64,000 bases of DNA, from the NCBI GenBank assembly GCA_946411505.1, contig CAMKEG010000002.1, positions 348,852 to 412,851 of the forward strand, written 5' to 3'. Source of the stretch: an uncultured Treponema sp. GTDB lineage: Bacteria > Spirochaetota > Spirochaetia > Treponematales > Treponemataceae. The position numbers and the translations under genes are program-made. The stretch's first letter is position 1. Each line of letters opens with the position of its first letter. The notes beneath the pieces are model-generated. The model was not told the DNA's origin. It saw only the letters and a program-made list of their open reading frames with translations, and searched no databases. This document shows positions 27,620-37,959 of this stretch, piece by piece.

Positions 27620-28090
27620 ATGGGAAGACATAAGAAATCTGTCAACCGCCCCGTTGCGCCGGATTCACGATACAACAGCCAAGTTGTTTCAAAATTCGTT
27701 ACCCGCATGATGTTGGACGGAAAAAAGGACATCTGCACACGCATCGTTTACGAAGCGATGGACAAGCTTAAGGCCAAGACCGAAAAGGACCCCTTGGAAG
27801 TGTTCCTCAAGGCTCTTGACAACGTTAAGCCCCAAGTTGAAGTCAAGTCTCGCCGTGTAGGCGGAGCGACATACCAGGTTCCGGTTGAAATCCGCGACAC
27901 CCGCAAAGAAGCCCTCGCCATGAGATGGATCATCGACGCAGCCCGCAACCGCAATGGTCACGGAATGGCCGACACTCTCAGCGCCGAACTTTTGGACGCC
28001 TTCAACAACACTGGTTCAGCTTACAAGAAAAAAGAAGACACCCACAAGATGGCCGAAGCCAACAAGGCTTTCGCCCACTATCGTTGGTAG
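27620..28090 (+). CDS. rpsG: Small ribosomal subunit protein S7
   Basis: The 156-residue S7 organises the 3' domain of 16S rRNA. It begins [20 protein letters not shown] and contains [23 protein letters not shown], a family hallmark. In many bacteria fusA (EF-G) follows. Here it does not: two hairpins, a terminator and a 500-base gap precede tuf. Confidence 0.98.
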   Translation: MGRHKKSVNRPVAPDSRYNSQVVSKFVTRMMLDGKKDICTRIVYEAMDKLKAKTEKDPLEVFLKALDNVKPQVEVKSRRVGGATYQVPVEIRDTRKEALAMRWIIDAARNRNGHGMADTLSAELLDAFNNTGSAYKKKEDTHKMAEANKAFAHYRW

Positions 28091-28095
28091 TCGTC

Positions 28096-28152
28096 GTTCG
28101 GGAAGCCTTCGGCTTTCCGAACTTAGCGAGTTTTGGCAAAAGCCAAAACTCG
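28096..28152 (+). repeat. CGAG-clamped paired hairpin D after rpsG
   Basis: Hairpin 1 (28096-28122): GTTCGGGAAGCC/GGCTTTCCGAAC with a TTC loop. Linker TTAG. Hairpin 2 (28127-28152): CGAGTTTTGGC/GCCAAAACTCG with loop AAAA. It is followed at once by the terminator. Confidence 0.7.
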
Positions 28153-28158
28153 ATTCCT

Positions 28159-28187
28159 TAAAGCCGCCCTTCGGGGCGGTTTTTTTA
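28159..28187 (+). terminator. Intrinsic terminator of rpsL-rpsG
   Basis: CCGCCC/GGGCGG with a TTCG tetraloop, extended by A-T pairs, is followed by seven T. This is a strong terminator, so tuf must have its own promoter. Confidence 0.9.
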
Positions 28188-28695
28188 TGCCTAAAAATAT
28201 TTCAAAAAAACTTGCGTTTCCTATTGACCAAACTGCCAAAATTCTATATATTTCTCAAACCTATCTTTGGTTCTTTGAGAGTCAGGCGGAATTTACAATT
28301 CCGGCGGAACCGTAAAGTTAGCGGCAAAACGCTTTCAGGTTTCGCGGTTCTTGGGTGGAATGCCTTGTTGTTAACAGGGCAATAGAACTTCCATACGGGG
28401 ATTTCTGCGGCGGCTTTTCTTTCAGGAAGGCGGCCCGCGGCTCAGAGCGCCAAACCGGTTGCCAGCGACGGCAATGAACAGGTGGTGTCGGCCATAAATG
28501 TTCCGAAATTATGGAGCGTTATGTTAGAGATTATTTCTTTTACCGTCATTAACGTTCACCAAACAGTCGCATAAAAAAGATGTGTATGCGAATCCGAGTT
28601 CTTTCTTTGAAAGCGCGAGGGTTCTGGTTTAAAGCGCAGCACATAAAACATTTTTTAAGATGTCGGCAAAAAGGTTTGCCGGCAAGGAGAAAAAC
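28188..28695 (+). other. Non-coding gap before tuf, where fusA would be expected
   Basis: No credible gene is seen in these 508 bases; the ORFs listed there have neither a good Shine-Dalgarno nor recognisable motifs. The first 130 bases are AT-rich. Bases 28380-28500 are GC-rich and palindromic, for example TTGCC/GGCAA around 28461-28476. A possible promoter for tuf is TTGAAA with TAAAGC 17 bases later near 28606-28634, sharing its TAAAG -10 with the rpsL promoter. The rest may be a tuf leader or a small RNA. No known RNA family was recognised. Confidence 0.4.
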
Positions 28696-29880
28696 ATGGC
28701 AAAGGAGAAGTTCGAAAGAACCAAACCTCACATGAACGTTGGTACTATTGGTCACGTAGACCATGGTAAGACTACATTGTCAGCGGCTATCACAACGTAC
28801 TGCGCTAAAAAGTACGGTGACCACGCCCTCAAGTATGATGAAATCGACAACGCTCCGGAAGAGAAAGAGCGCGGTATTACAATCAATACCCGCCACCTTG
28901 AGTATCAGTCAGACAAGCGCCACTACGCTCACATCGACTGCCCGGGCCACGCCGACTACATCAAGAACATGATTACTGGAGCCGCTCAGATGGACGGCGC
29001 CATCCTCGTAGTCGCCGGCACAGACGGCGTTATGCCCCAGACAAAGGAGCACCTTTTGCTCGCCCGTCAGGTAGGCGTACCCAAGATCATCGTATTCTTG
29101 AACAAGGCTGACATCGCCGATCCCGACATGCTCGAGCTCTGCGTTGCCGACGTTCAGGAAACTCTCGTAAAGTACGGATTCTCTGAAGACACTCCGATTA
29201 TCACTGGTTCAGCTTTCAAGGCCTTGAACGAGTCTGAGAACCCCGAGAACACAAAGTGCATCGAAGAATTGCTCACAGCCATGGACACATGGTTCGACGA
29301 CCCCGTCCGCGACGAGGCCAAGCCCTTCTTGATGCCGATTGAGGACATCTTCACAATCTCTGGACGCGGAACTGTAGTTACAGGACGCGTTGAGCGCGGC
29401 GTAGTAAACATGAACGACGCCGTTCAGATTGTTGGAATCCGCCCCACACAGGACACAACTGTTACCGGAATCGAAATGTTCCAGAAGACTTTGGACCAGG
29501 GCATTCCTGGCGACAACGTTGGTATTCTTCTCCGCGGCGTTGAAAAGAAAGACGTCGTTCGCGGACAGGTTTTGGCCAAGCCCGGCTCAATCCACCCGCA
29601 CACAAAGTTCGAGGCCCAGATTTACGTTTTGACAGCCGAAGAAGGCGGACGCGCAAAGCCGTTCTTCTCTGGATACCGCCCGCAGTTCTACTTCCGCACA
29701 ACGGACATCACTGGAACTGTAGAGTTGGGAGCCGGCGTTGAGATGGTTAACCCGGGCGACAACACAAAGATTACAGGTGAATTGATTCACCCGATCGCCA
29801 TGGACGAAGGACTTAAGCTTGCTATCCGCGAAGGCGGACGCACAATCGCTTCTGGCCAGGTTACAAAGATCATCGAGTAG
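28696..29880 (+). CDS. tuf: Elongation factor Tu
   Basis: The track start at 28660 is too early. [20 protein letters not shown] begins at ATG 28696 behind AAGGAGA. The 394 residues include GHVDHGKT (P-loop), RGITINTRH (switch I), [12 protein letters not shown] and the SAF-type G5 (GSAFKAL). Domains 2 and 3 follow. It delivers aminoacyl-tRNA to the ribosome. It leads the S10 gene cluster here, 57 bases before rpsJ. Confidence 0.98.
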   Translation: MAKEKFERTKPHMNVGTIGHVDHGKTTLSAAITTYCAKKYGDHALKYDEIDNAPEEKERGITINTRHLEYQSDKRHYAHIDCPGHADYIKNMITGAAQMDGAILVVAGTDGVMPQTKEHLLLARQVGVPKIIVFLNKADIADPDMLELCVADVQETLVKYGFSEDTPIITGSAFKALNESENPENTKCIEELLTAMDTWFDDPVRDEAKPFLMPIEDIFTISGRGTVVTGRVERGVVNMNDAVQIVGIRPTQDTTVTGIEMFQKTLDQGIPGDNVGILLRGVEKKDVVRGQVLAKPGSIHPHTKFEAQIYVLTAEEGGRAKPFFSGYRPQFYFRTTDITGTVELGAGVEMVNPGDNTKITGELIHPIAMDEGLKLAIREGGRTIASGQVTKIIE

Positions 29881-29937
29881 TTTAATTTCCAAGGCGGGGC
29901 CTTTTGGCTCCGCTTTGGTTGGTTTTTTGGAGGAATC

Positions 29938-30246
29938 ATGGCTAATGGCAAAATTCGTGTCCGACTTCGCGCCTTTGACGTTGAGTTGATTGACCAGAGC
30001 GCTAAAGCCATCGTGCAAACAGTTCAGAAAGCTGGGGCCAAGGTCGCAGGACCCGTTCCGCTTCCTACAAGAATCAATAAGTTTACCGTGCTTCGTTCAC
30101 CTCACGTAAACAAGAAGTCACGCGAGCAGTTTGAAATGCGCACGCACAAACGCCTTATTGACATTTTGAATCCTTCTTCAGATGTGATGGATTCTTTGAT
30201 GAAACTTGAACTGCCAGCCGGTGTAGATGTAGAAATTAAACAGTAA
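29938..30246 (+). CDS. rpsJ: Small ribosomal subunit protein S10
   Basis: The 102-residue S10 shows [22 protein letters not shown] and the [20 protein letters not shown] loop. Besides its ribosome role it binds NusG and NusB (NusE function). A GGAGGAAT Shine-Dalgarno precedes the ATG. Confidence 0.98.
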   Translation: MANGKIRVRLRAFDVELIDQSAKAIVQTVQKAGAKVAGPVPLPTRINKFTVLRSPHVNKKSREQFEMRTHKRLIDILNPSSDVMDSLMKLELPAGVDVEIKQ

Positions 30247-30333
30247 GCGTTGAAGGCTAAAGCCGACAGCGCTTGCTGCAATTAAAAGGCACGGTCCCGT
30301 GGATCCGGGATGGCGACCTATAGGAGATTTCAG

Positions 30334-30954
30334 ATGAAAGGTCTGATAGCAAAAAAAGTGGGCATGACCCAGGTATTCGACGAAAGCGGCAATCTGACGC
30401 CAGTAACCGTGATCCGCGTTGAGCCTAACACAGTCGTTGCCACAAAGAAAAAGGAAAACTGCGGATATGACGCCGTTGTTCTTGGCCTTGACGATTTGAA
30501 GCCGTCAAAGGTGAACAAGGCTTATGCCGGACAGTTTACGGAAAACGTTACTCCCAAAAGAACATTGAAAGAGTTCCGCGATTTTGAAGGCGAAGTTAAG
30601 ATTGGCGACCAAATCGGCGTCGAGCTTTTTGAACAGACTCGCTTTCTTGACGTTACAGCCACTTCCAAAGGAAAGGGCTTCCAGGGCGTAATGAAGCGAT
30701 GGGGCTTCCACGGAGGACGCGCCACTCACGGTTCAAAATTTCACAGAGAGCCGGGTGGAACAGGCGAGTGTACAACTCCTGGCCACAGCTTCAAGAACAT
30801 CAAGTTGCCTGGACGCATGGGCACGGAGCGCGTTACGGTACAGAACCTTAAGATCGTTAAAATCGATCCTGAATTGAAGGTTATCATGGTTCGCGGGGCT
30901 GTCCCCGGGAATAAGAACTGCACGCTGATCGTCAAGTCCGCGGTTAAGAAATAA
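30334..30954 (+). CDS. rplC: Large ribosomal subunit protein L3
   Basis: The track start at 30310 lies before the TAGGAGA Shine-Dalgarno. The start is ATG 30334 (MKGLIAKKVGMTQVF). The 206 residues include the central extension with HGGRATHGSKFHREPGG near the peptidyl-transferase centre. The 87-base leader between rpsJ and rplC holds small hairpins (AGCGCTTGCTGC, CACGGTCCCGTG) but no promoter. Confidence 0.98.
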   Translation: MKGLIAKKVGMTQVFDESGNLTPVTVIRVEPNTVVATKKKENCGYDAVVLGLDDLKPSKVNKAYAGQFTENVTPKRTLKEFRDFEGEVKIGDQIGVELFEQTRFLDVTATSKGKGFQGVMKRWGFHGGRATHGSKFHREPGGTGECTTPGHSFKNIKLPGRMGTERVTVQNLKIVKIDPELKVIMVRGAVPGNKNCTLIVKSAVKK

Positions 30955-30971
30955 GGCGGAGGAAAAGATTT

Positions 30972-31610
30972 ATGGAAAAGAAAGTCTATTCAACCGATGG
31001 AAAAGAGCTGCGCACGATTTCACTTGACGACAAAGTATTCGGCCTGCCGGTAAATGAAGACGTCATTTACTACGCCATCACAAACGAATTAGCAAACAAG
31101 CGTGTTGGAACGGCTTGCACCAAGACCCGCGCCGAAGTGCACGGATCAAACAAAAAGCCGTATAAGCAGAAGGGAACAGGAAACGCCCGCCGCGGTGACA
31201 AGAAGTCTCCGATTACGGTTGGCGGAGGAACTATCTTTGGACCCAAGCCCAGAGATTACAGCTACTCTCTTCCCAAAAAGGAAAAGCGCCTTGCGATGAA
31301 GTCCATCTTGAGCCTTCAGGCCCAGAGCGACAGACTTACTGTCGTTGAGGATTTCACTGTAGAAAGCGGAAAGACTAAAGACTTGGTCAAGATTCTTGAC
31401 AACTTTGCCAAGGACGAGCGCACGGTCATCATCCTTAAGGACGACGACGCCAAGATCAAGCAGGCTGGACGCAATCTTTACAACGTTCATTTCCTTTCAT
31501 ACAACCGCCTCAGAGCGCACGATTTGTTCTACGGCCGCAAGGTAATCTTGCTTGAAAGCGCCGCCAAGAATCTTAGCGACTTTTTCGCGGACAAAAAGGA
31601 GGCTGAATAA
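30972..31610 (+). CDS. rplD: Large ribosomal subunit protein L4
   Basis: This is a 212-residue L4. The long loop that lines the exit tunnel is seen in EVHGSNKKPYKQKGTGNARRGD followed by KSPITVGGGTIFGPKPRDYSY. In E. coli L4 also controls the S10 operon; no matching leader is evident here. It begins 17 bases after rplC with a GGCGGAGG Shine-Dalgarno. Confidence 0.98.
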   Translation: MEKKVYSTDGKELRTISLDDKVFGLPVNEDVIYYAITNELANKRVGTACTKTRAEVHGSNKKPYKQKGTGNARRGDKKSPITVGGGTIFGPKPRDYSYSLPKKEKRLAMKSILSLQAQSDRLTVVEDFTVESGKTKDLVKILDNFAKDERTVIILKDDDAKIKQAGRNLYNVHFLSYNRLRAHDLFYGRKVILLESAAKNLSDFFADKKEAE

Positions 31611-31612
31611 TT

Positions 31613-31891
31613 ATGGAATTCACAGACATTCTTATTGAGCCGGTAGTTACTGAAAAGGCCAACGCCCTTCGCGAAGAGAACAAGTATGTTTTCATCGTTC
31701 GCCCGGACGCTAGCAAGATTCAGATTAAGGAAGCCGTAAGAAAGCTTTTCAACGTAAAAGTTATTTCTTGCACGACTATCAATGTAGCCGGAAAGGTAAA
31801 GCGCCTTCGCGGAAGCAAGGGCATGACTTCAAGCTATAAGAAGGCCATTGTGCGCGTAGCCGATGGCGAAACAATTAAGTTGTTCGAATAG
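31613..31891 (+). CDS. rplW: Large ribosomal subunit protein L23
   Basis: This 92-residue L23 sits at the tunnel exit where trigger factor and SRP dock. It starts with MEFTDILIEPVVTEKANALR and ends GETIKLFE. Two bases separate it from rplD; the Shine-Dalgarno (AAGGAGG) lies inside the end of rplD. Confidence 0.97.
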   Translation: MEFTDILIEPVVTEKANALREENKYVFIVRPDASKIQIKEAVRKLFNVKVISCTTINVAGKVKRLRGSKGMTSSYKKAIVRVADGETIKLFE

Positions 31892-31919
31892 AGCAATATA
31901 GATAACTAAGGGGAATCAG

Positions 31920-32744
31920 ATGGCTCTTAAAGTATTTAAGCCAATTACACCTGGTACTCGCGGACGTGTTGACCTCCGCAGGGACGACCTGACAGCCGAC
32001 AAACCCGAAAAGAAATTGACGTCAGGCAAGACTGCCCGCGGCGGACGCGGCGCTGGCGGACGCATTTCAGTGCGCCACCAGGGCGGCGGTCACAAGCAGA
32101 AGTACCGCATAATTGATTTCAAGCGAAACAAGCACGGAATCCCGGGAACTGTTCATTCAATTGAATATGATCCCAACCGCAGCGCCAATATCGCTTTGAT
32201 TTATTACGCCGACGGAGACAAGCGCTATATCATCGCGCCTAAAGATCTCAAAGTTGGCATGAAGGTCATGGCCGGCGAAAATGTCGCGCCAACAGTTGGA
32301 AACGCTTTGCCTCTCGCGGCAATTCCGGTAGGTTTCACCGTTCACAACATTGAGTTGAACTTGGGACGCGGCGGACAGCTTGCCCGCTCAGCCGGAGCCA
32401 GCGCTCAAATCGCGGCCAAAGAGGGCGACTATGTAATCATTCGCCTTCCTTCAAGCGAATTGCGCCGCGTACACGCCAAATGCTATGCGACAATCGGCGT
32501 TGTAGGCAATGAAGACCACATGAACGTTCAGCTTGGAAAAGCCGGACACCGTCGCTGGATGGGCGTTCGTCCTACCGTTCGCGGTATGGCGATGAACCCG
32601 GTTGACCACCCGCTTGGTGGTGGTGAAGGCGCCGGCAAAGGACGCAATCCGGTTACTCCGTGGGGCCAGCCTTGCAAGGGTTACAAAACTCGCAACAAGC
32701 GCAAGCCATCGAGCAAATTCATTATTTCACGTCGCAAGAAATAG
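31920..32744 (+). CDS. rplB: Large ribosomal subunit protein L2
   Basis: The 274-residue L2 is complete, with [20 protein letters not shown] near the start. At the C-terminus it has [20 protein letters not shown], including the essential histidine near the peptidyl-transferase centre. Confidence 0.98.
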   Translation: MALKVFKPITPGTRGRVDLRRDDLTADKPEKKLTSGKTARGGRGAGGRISVRHQGGGHKQKYRIIDFKRNKHGIPGTVHSIEYDPNRSANIALIYYADGDKRYIIAPKDLKVGMKVMAGENVAPTVGNALPLAAIPVGFTVHNIELNLGRGGQLARSAGASAQIAAKEGDYVIIRLPSSELRRVHAKCYATIGVVGNEDHMNVQLGKAGHRRWMGVRPTVRGMAMNPVDHPLGGGEGAGKGRNPVTPWGQPCKGYKTRNKRKPSSKFIISRRKK

Positions 32745-32758
32745 GCTAGGAGTTAACT

Positions 32759-33070
32759 GTGTCAAGATCTGTTAAAAAAGGGCCTTTTGTTGAAAAATCG
32801 CTCTACAAGAAGATTGTTGAAATGAATAAGGCTGGAGCCGGCGAAAAGAAGATGGTTAAGACATATTCACGCTGCTCTACGATTATTCCTGAAATGGTTG
32901 GAAACACTATTTCTGTTCATAACGGTAAGTCATGGATTCCGGTTTATATCACGGAAAACCTCGTTGGCCACAAGCTCGGAGAATTTGCCCCGACTCGTGT
33001 CTTCCGCGGACATGGCGGAACTGATAAAACAGCCGCTAAGGCTCCTGCCGCGGCTAGCGCGGCTAAATAA
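32759..33070 (+). CDS. rpsS: Small ribosomal subunit protein S19
   Basis: A GTG start at 32759 behind TAGGAG gives [19 protein letters not shown], the exact S19 beginning. The core [23 protein letters not shown] follows. The 103 residues include an Ala-Lys tail ([13 protein letters not shown]) beyond the usual end. Confidence 0.97.
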   Translation: MSRSVKKGPFVEKSLYKKIVEMNKAGAGEKKMVKTYSRCSTIIPEMVGNTISVHNGKSWIPVYITENLVGHKLGEFAPTRVFRGHGGTDKTAAKAPAAASAAK

Positions 33071-33081
33071 AGGTGGATATT

Positions 33082-33438
33082 ATGGCAGAGAAAAAAGGCT
33101 ATGTAGCCACTACAAAATTCCTTATTGCGTCTCCTACAAAGGTTCGCCCCGTAGCTCACGCAATTTCCAGAATGCCTTGTTCAAAAGCCGTGGCTGTTCT
33201 TGAGAACATGCCGCAGAAGGGCGCCAAGCTTATCGGCAAGACTTTGAAGTCTGCCATGGCCAACGCTCTTGTCGCTAACGACAAGTTGGATGAAGATATG
33301 CTCTATGTAAAAGAGATTCGCGTAGACGAGGGTCCCAGACTCAAGAGAATTTGGTGCCGAGCTCGCGGTCGAGCCGATCAGTTGCTCAAACGCATGTGTC
33401 ATATTACCGTCACAGTTGCTGAAAAGGCGGGGGAATAA
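33082..33438 (+). CDS. rplV: Large ribosomal subunit protein L22
   Basis: The GTG at 33073 in the track lies inside the Shine-Dalgarno (AAAGGTGG). ATG 33082 is the start (MAEKKGYVATTKFLIAS). The 118-residue L22 ends in the RADQLLKRMCHITVTVAE strand of the beta-hairpin region lining the tunnel. Confidence 0.97.
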   Translation: MAEKKGYVATTKFLIASPTKVRPVAHAISRMPCSKAVAVLENMPQKGAKLIGKTLKSAMANALVANDKLDEDMLYVKEIRVDEGPRLKRIWCRARGRADQLLKRMCHITVTVAEKAGE

Positions 33439-33441
33439 AAA

Positions 33442-34200
33442 GTGGGTCAGAAAGTTAATCCGATTGGTTTGCGCTTGGGCGTAAACAAAACATGGCAATC
33501 CCGCTGGTATGCGGATCCTCGCGAGTACGCAGACTTGGTTTTGGAAGATTTCAAAATCAGAAAGTTGGTTTCTAGTCTTCCTGAATGCAAGGGCGCGGAT
33601 ATCGCCGAAATAGAAATTGTTCGCCACCCGCAGCGTGTTACAATTGTAATCCACACTGCTCATCCTGGTGTCATCATCGGAATGAAGGGCGCTACAATCG
33701 AAAAAATCAGCGCTGACATTCAAAAGCAGCTTACAAAGAAAGTTCAAATCAAGATTAAGGAAATTAAACGCGGCGATTTGAACGCTTCTTTGATTGCCCA
33801 GAATATCGGCCGCCAGCTTATGGGACGCGGCTCGTTCCGCAAAGCCCTTAAGCAGTCAGCTTCCAACGCGATGCGCGCCGGAGCCCAGGGAATCAAGATT
33901 CGCTTGGCTGGACGCTTGGGCGGAGCTGAAATGAAAAGGACAGAGGAACACAAGGAAGGACGCGTTCCTCTTCACACTCTTCGCGCTGACATTGACTACG
34001 GCACGTTCGAAGCCCTTACGACTTACGGCAAGATTGGCGTAAAGGTTTGGGTTTACAACGGCATGAATTACGGTCACGAGCAGAACGAAGACGCAGGTCA
34101 GATGGTAAGAAAGCCAAGACGCGACCGTCCTCAGCGTTCTTCTGATAAGTCTGAGTCTGAAAAGCAGACAAAAGATACTGTCGCAAAGGCAAGGAGTTAA
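33442..34200 (+). CDS. rpsC: Small ribosomal subunit protein S3
   Basis: A GTG start gives [20 protein letters not shown]. The 252 residues include the KH domain ([20 protein letters not shown]) and the C-terminal [16 protein letters not shown], then a charged tail rich in Arg, Ser and Lys. S3 forms part of the mRNA entry helicase. Confidence 0.98.
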   Translation: MGQKVNPIGLRLGVNKTWQSRWYADPREYADLVLEDFKIRKLVSSLPECKGADIAEIEIVRHPQRVTIVIHTAHPGVIIGMKGATIEKISADIQKQLTKKVQIKIKEIKRGDLNASLIAQNIGRQLMGRGSFRKALKQSASNAMRAGAQGIKIRLAGRLGGAEMKRTEEHKEGRVPLHTLRADIDYGTFEALTTYGKIGVKVWVYNGMNYGHEQNEDAGQMVRKPRRDRPQRSSDKSESEKQTKDTVAKARS

Positions 34201-34202
34201 GG

Positions 34203-34622
34203 ATGCCACTAGCGCCAAAAAGAGTAATGCACCGCAAGGTGCAGCGCGGAAAGCAGCATGGTTTTGCTACCCGCGACAACCACATTGACTTTGGCGACAT
34301 CGCTTTGGTCGCTATGGAACCGGCTTGGCTCAACGCTCGCGTTATCGAAGCCTGCCGTGTTGCCATCAGCCGAAAGCTTGATCGCAAAGGCAATATTTGG
34401 ATTCGTGTATTCCCGGATAAGCCGATTTCTAAGAAGCCGGCGGAAGTTCGTATGGGTAAGGGTAAGGGCGCCCCTGAGTTTTGGGCCGCCAACCTTAAGC
34501 CCGGAATGATTTTGTTTGAAATCGGCGGCGTGGACATTAAGTTGGCCGAACAAGCCTTGCGCTTGGCCAGCGCCAAGTTGCCGGTTTTGACAAAAATCGC
34601 TTTTAAGCCCACACACGCGTAA
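34203..34622 (+). CDS. rplP: Large ribosomal subunit protein L16
   Basis: The 139-residue L16 is recognised by MPLAPKRVMHRKVQRGKQHG, the KPAEVRMGKGKGAPEFWAA loop and a LPVLTKIAFKP end. It starts two bases after the rpsC stop, behind AAGGAG. Confidence 0.98.
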   Translation: MPLAPKRVMHRKVQRGKQHGFATRDNHIDFGDIALVAMEPAWLNARVIEACRVAISRKLDRKGNIWIRVFPDKPISKKPAEVRMGKGKGAPEFWAANLKPGMILFEIGGVDIKLAEQALRLASAKLPVLTKIAFKPTHA

Positions 34623-34634
34623 TGGAGGAATAAG

Positions 34635-34868
34635 ATGGCTGATTCAAAGAAAAAGAACAACGACAAAGAACTGTCTTATGCCGAATTGGTTGCGCGCCGC
34701 GATGAGCTTAAGCAGAAGTACATGGAATTGAGATTCAAGATGATTGTTTCTCATGTAGACAATCCGATGGAAAAACGCAACATGCGCCGAGAAATCGCCC
34801 GCTTGAACACGTTCATCACCCAGAAGGCCGCCGCCCAGAAAGCGGAGTCTTCTGAAGGCAAAAAGTAG
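34635..34868 (+). CDS. rpmC: Large ribosomal subunit protein L29
   Basis: The 77-residue helical L29 has the core ELSYAELVARRDELKQKYME and MRREIARLNTFIT. Its charged ends are a little longer than usual. A TGGAGGAATAAG Shine-Dalgarno precedes it, the same as that before rpsG. Confidence 0.96.
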   Translation: MADSKKKNNDKELSYAELVARRDELKQKYMELRFKMIVSHVDNPMEKRNMRREIARLNTFITQKAAAQKAESSEGKK

Positions 34869-34878
34869 GAGTTGACCC

Positions 34879-35151
34879 ATGGCAGAAGAAAAGAAAGCTG
34901 TAAAAAGCGCCAAGCGCTCTTATGTAGGACTTGTTACTAGCGACAAGATGGACAAAACCATCGTCGTGACAATCACTACAAAGCGCATGGATCCTCTTTA
35001 CAAGAAATATGTCACAAGAAGCAAGAAGTGCAAGGCGCACGACGAGAAGAATGACGCCCACATCGGCGACACAGTCAAAATCGTTGAGTGCCGCCCATTG
35101 AGCAAAGACAAGCGCTGGCGCTTGGAATCAATCGTTGAACGAGCGAAGTAA
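34879..35151 (+). CDS. rpsQ: Small ribosomal subunit protein S17
   Basis: The 90-residue S17 has [20 protein letters not shown] and the loop [20 protein letters not shown] typical of the OB-fold, ending in [17 protein letters not shown]. Confidence 0.97.
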   Translation: MAEEKKAVKSAKRSYVGLVTSDKMDKTIVVTITTKRMDPLYKKYVTRSKKCKAHDEKNDAHIGDTVKIVECRPLSKDKRWRLESIVERAK

Positions 35152-35163
35152 GGAGTTAAGATT

Positions 35164-35532
35164 ATGATTCAGATGCAGTCATGCATGACAGTAGCCGACA
35201 ACTCCGGCGCCAAGATTGCCCAGTGCATCAAGGTGCTCGGCGGAACTCACCGCCGCTATGCTGGTATCGGCGACATCGTAGTGGTGGCCATTAAAGAAGC
35301 CATTCCTACGTCGACAATCAAGAAGGGCGCCATTAAGAAGGCGGTTATCGTCCGCCAGGCCAAGGAATACCGCCGTCCCGACGGAACATACATCCGTTTT
35401 GACGACAACGCCTGCGTAATCGTGGACGATTCCAAGAACCCTGTCGGAAAGCGCATTTTTGGACCTGTTGCCCGCGAACTTCGTGAAAAAGATTACATGA
35501 AGATTATTTCGTTGGCTCCGGAAGTATTGTAA
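35164..35532 (+). CDS. rplN: Large ribosomal subunit protein L14
   Basis: The 122-residue L14 starts [20 protein letters not shown] and ends [16 protein letters not shown], full family length. In many bacteria it is the first gene of the spc operon; here it runs on from rpsQ with a 12-base gap and no promoter. Confidence 0.98.
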   Translation: MIQMQSCMTVADNSGAKIAQCIKVLGGTHRRYAGIGDIVVVAIKEAIPTSTIKKGAIKKAVIVRQAKEYRRPDGTYIRFDDNACVIVDDSKNPVGKRIFGPVARELREKDYMKIISLAPEVL

Positions 35533-35543
35533 GGAGTGTAGGT

Positions 35544-35861
35544 ATGGTTAAGAAGTTCAAGATTCACAAAGACGATACAGTACAGGTCCTTGCAGGAAAA
35601 GACAAGGGCAAGCAAGGAAAAGTTGTCCGCGTCATCACCAAAAAAGACGCTGTAATCGTTTCTGGCGTTAATTTTGTGAAGAAGGCTATGAAGAGACGCA
35701 GCCAACAGGATGCCGGCGGCATCGCTGAGGTTGAGGCGCCGATTCATATTTCAAATGTGGGCATCGTTTGCCCAAAATGCAAACGTCCTGTAAAAATTGG
35801 TTATAAGCTTGACGGAGACAAGAAAATTCGTGTCTGCCGCAAATGTGGAGAAGCGCTATAA
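35544..35861 (+). CDS. rplX: Large ribosomal subunit protein L24
   Basis: The 105-residue L24 has the KOW motif ([21 protein letters not shown]). It also has a C-terminal four-cysteine ribbon (CPKCKRP, then CRKCGEAL) that should bind zinc. Its stop overlaps the rplE start as TAATG. Confidence 0.97.
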   Translation: MVKKFKIHKDDTVQVLAGKDKGKQGKVVRVITKKDAVIVSGVNFVKKAMKRRSQQDAGGIAEVEAPIHISNVGIVCPKCKRPVKIGYKLDGDKKIRVCRKCGEAL

Positions 35862-36412
35862 TGGCAAATTACGTACCCCGGCTTAAGAAAGTCTATAAAG
35901 ACACTATCGCTCCCGAACTCTTCAAGGAGTTGGGATATACATCACCTATGCAGATTCCCGCAATCAAAAAGATTGTGGTGAGCATGGGCGTTGGCGAAGC
36001 TCTCGGAAATAAGAAACTTCTTGACGCCGCAGTTGCTGACTTGACTCAAATCACAGGTCAGAAAGCGGTCAAGACAAAGGCAAAGAAATCGATTGCCAAC
36101 TTCAAACTTCGTGAGGGCGCAGAAATTGGCGCTATGGTGACATTGCGCGGATCAATTATGTACGAATTTTTGGACCGCTTGATCAATGTCGCCCTTCCGC
36201 GCGTTAAGGACTTCCGCGGCATCAAGGCGACTGGCTTTGACGGTCACGGAAATTTCTCTCTTGGAATTACGGAGCAGATTATTTTCCCCGAAATCGACTT
36301 TGACAAAATCACTAAGATTGCGGGTATGAATATCACTATCGTAACAAGCGCAAGAACTGACAGCGAGGCCCGCGCTTTGCTCAACAAGTTCAATATGCCC
36401 TTTAGAAAGTAA
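35861..36412 (+). CDS. rplE: Large ribosomal subunit protein L5
   Basis: The track start at 35843 lies within rplX. The true ATG is at 35861. The 183-residue protein has [12 protein letters not shown] and the central [20 protein letters not shown], contacts for 5S rRNA. Confidence 0.98.
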   Translation: MANYVPRLKKVYKDTIAPELFKELGYTSPMQIPAIKKIVVSMGVGEALGNKKLLDAAVADLTQITGQKAVKTKAKKSIANFKLREGAEIGAMVTLRGSIMYEFLDRLINVALPRVKDFRGIKATGFDGHGNFSLGITEQIIFPEIDFDKITKIAGMNITIVTSARTDSEARALLNKFNMPFRK

Positions 36413-36423
36413 ACGAGGAAGTC

Positions 36424-36609
36424 ATGGCTAAAAAATCGATGATTATCAAAGCAAAGCGCGCTCCCAAGTACTCGACTCGTCAGTACAACAGGTGCCAGCT
36501 CTGCGGACGCCCCAGAGGATATCTCCGCAAGTTCAAGATGTGCCGTCTTTGCTTCCGCAAGTATGCTAGTGAAGGTTTGTTACCCGGCGTAACAAAGTCA
36601 AGTTGGTAG
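36424..36609 (+). CDS. rpsN: Small ribosomal subunit protein S14, zinc type
   Basis: This is the short (61-residue) zinc-binding S14. Cysteines lie in [20 protein letters not shown], and the end is [14 protein letters not shown]. No second, zinc-free S14 is seen in the window. Confidence 0.98.
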   Translation: MAKKSMIIKAKRAPKYSTRQYNRCQLCGRPRGYLRKFKMCRLCFRKYASEGLLPGVTKSSW

Positions 36610-36625
36610 TGGTAGGAGAAGTAAT

Positions 36626-37024
36626 ATGAGCGCATCAGATCCAGTAGCAGATATGCTTACAAAAATCCGCAATGCGGTGATGGCCCGCCACGAGAAAGTG
36701 GATATCCCGGCGTCAAAGTTGAAGTTGGAAATTGTTAAAATCCTCAAGACTGAAGGATACATCAAAAACTTCAAGAAAGTTCAGGAAGAAGGAAAGAACA
36801 CAATCCGCATCTTCCTCAAGTATGATGACAAGAATGAACCGGTTATCCACGGAATTGAAAAGATTTCAACTCCTGGCCGCCGAGTTTATTCAGGTTATAA
36901 AGATCTGCCCCGTGTCAAGAACGGATACGGTTCAGTAATCGTTTCGACATCCGCTGGCGTTACAACTGGAAAGAAGGCGTCAGAGAAGATGGTCGGCGGC
37001 GAATTGGTCTGCAAAGTTTGGTAA
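36626..37024 (+). CDS. rpsH: Small ribosomal subunit protein S8
   Basis: The 132-residue S8 begins with [20 protein letters not shown] and ends [16 protein letters not shown]. In E. coli S8 represses the spc operon through an rplE-region site. No such site was examined here. Confidence 0.98.
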   Translation: MSASDPVADMLTKIRNAVMARHEKVDIPASKLKLEIVKILKTEGYIKNFKKVQEEGKNTIRIFLKYDDKNEPVIHGIEKISTPGRRVYSGYKDLPRVKNGYGSVIVSTSAGVTTGKKASEKMVGGELVCKVW

Positions 37025-37037
37025 TAGGAGGAAGAAG

Positions 37038-37577
37038 ATGTCTAAGATTGGAAAGCTTCCTGTTGCCGTTCCCGCCGGTGTTACGGTTACAGTAAAGGAC
37101 AACGAGATTTCTGTTAAGGGAGCCAAGGGCGAGCTTAAGCAGAAGTTCAGCAAGAATGTTGAAGTTGCCTTTGAGAACAATGAGATTACAGTAAAGACGC
37201 TTAACTCAAGCCGCCAGGCCAACGCCGACCACGGTTTGTACCGCGCCCTTATCAACGACATGGTCAAGGGCGTAACAACAGGCTTTACAAAGTCTCTCAT
37301 TATCAACGGAGTAGGTTTCCGAGCCGAAGTAAAAGGCAAGGAACTCGTGATGAACTTGGGCTATTCAAACGATTTCATCGCTGTTATCCCTGAAGGTCTT
37401 GCGGTTGCCGCTGACCCGTCTGGAAAGATTGACGTTTCAGGAATCAACAAGCAGCAAATCGGCGAATTCTGCGCCCAGCTCCGCAAGTTGCGCCTTCCCG
37501 AGCCTTACAAAGGAAAGGGAATCCGCTATTCAACTGAAGTTATTAGACGCAAAGTCGGTAAGACTGGCGTTAAATAA
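37038..37577 (+). CDS. rplF: Large ribosomal subunit protein L6
   Basis: The 179-residue L6 has two related domains and the signature [21 protein letters not shown] at the C-terminus. An AGGAGGAAG Shine-Dalgarno precedes the ATG. Confidence 0.98.
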   Translation: MSKIGKLPVAVPAGVTVTVKDNEISVKGAKGELKQKFSKNVEVAFENNEITVKTLNSSRQANADHGLYRALINDMVKGVTTGFTKSLIINGVGFRAEVKGKELVMNLGYSNDFIAVIPEGLAVAADPSGKIDVSGINKQQIGEFCAQLRKLRLPEPYKGKGIRYSTEVIRRKVGKTGVK

Positions 37578-37588
37578 GGGCGGACGAT

Positions 37589-37951
37589 ATGATTAGAAAA
37601 CTTAACGACAAAGATAGAAAGCGCCTTCACAGAAAGGTTCACATTCGCAAGACTGTTTACGGAACGGCCGAACGCCCCCGCATGACAGTGACTCGCAGCA
37701 ACAAGAACCTTTATGTTCAGGTAATCAATGACGACGAAGGCAAGACCCTCGCCGCCATTTCGACGATGGAAAAAGATTTTGCGAGCGTCAAGCCGACGGT
37801 TGAAGGCGCCACAAAACTTGGCGAAGCTTTTGGCCAGCGCCTTAAGGAAAAGAACATCACCACTGTGGTTTTTGACCGCAACGGTTATCTTTACCACGGC
37901 GTTGTGAAGGCTCTTGCTGACGGCACTCGCAGCGCGGGTATTATATTCTAG
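37589..37951 (+). CDS. rplR: Large ribosomal subunit protein L18
   Basis: The 120-residue L18 binds 5S rRNA. Motifs are [20 protein letters not shown], then [18 protein letters not shown]. It lies 11 bases after rplF. Confidence 0.97.
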   Translation: MIRKLNDKDRKRLHRKVHIRKTVYGTAERPRMTVTRSNKNLYVQVINDDEGKTLAAISTMEKDFASVKPTVEGATKLGEAFGQRLKEKNITTVVFDRNGYLYHGVVKALADGTRSAGIIF

Positions 37952-37959
37952 GAGATACT

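Noticed and set aside
28318-28560. Possible 6S, SRP, tmRNA or RNase P RNA before tuf
   Set aside because: I looked for the usual signature sequences of these RNAs and found none. Only short hairpins are present, so no RNA gene is called.
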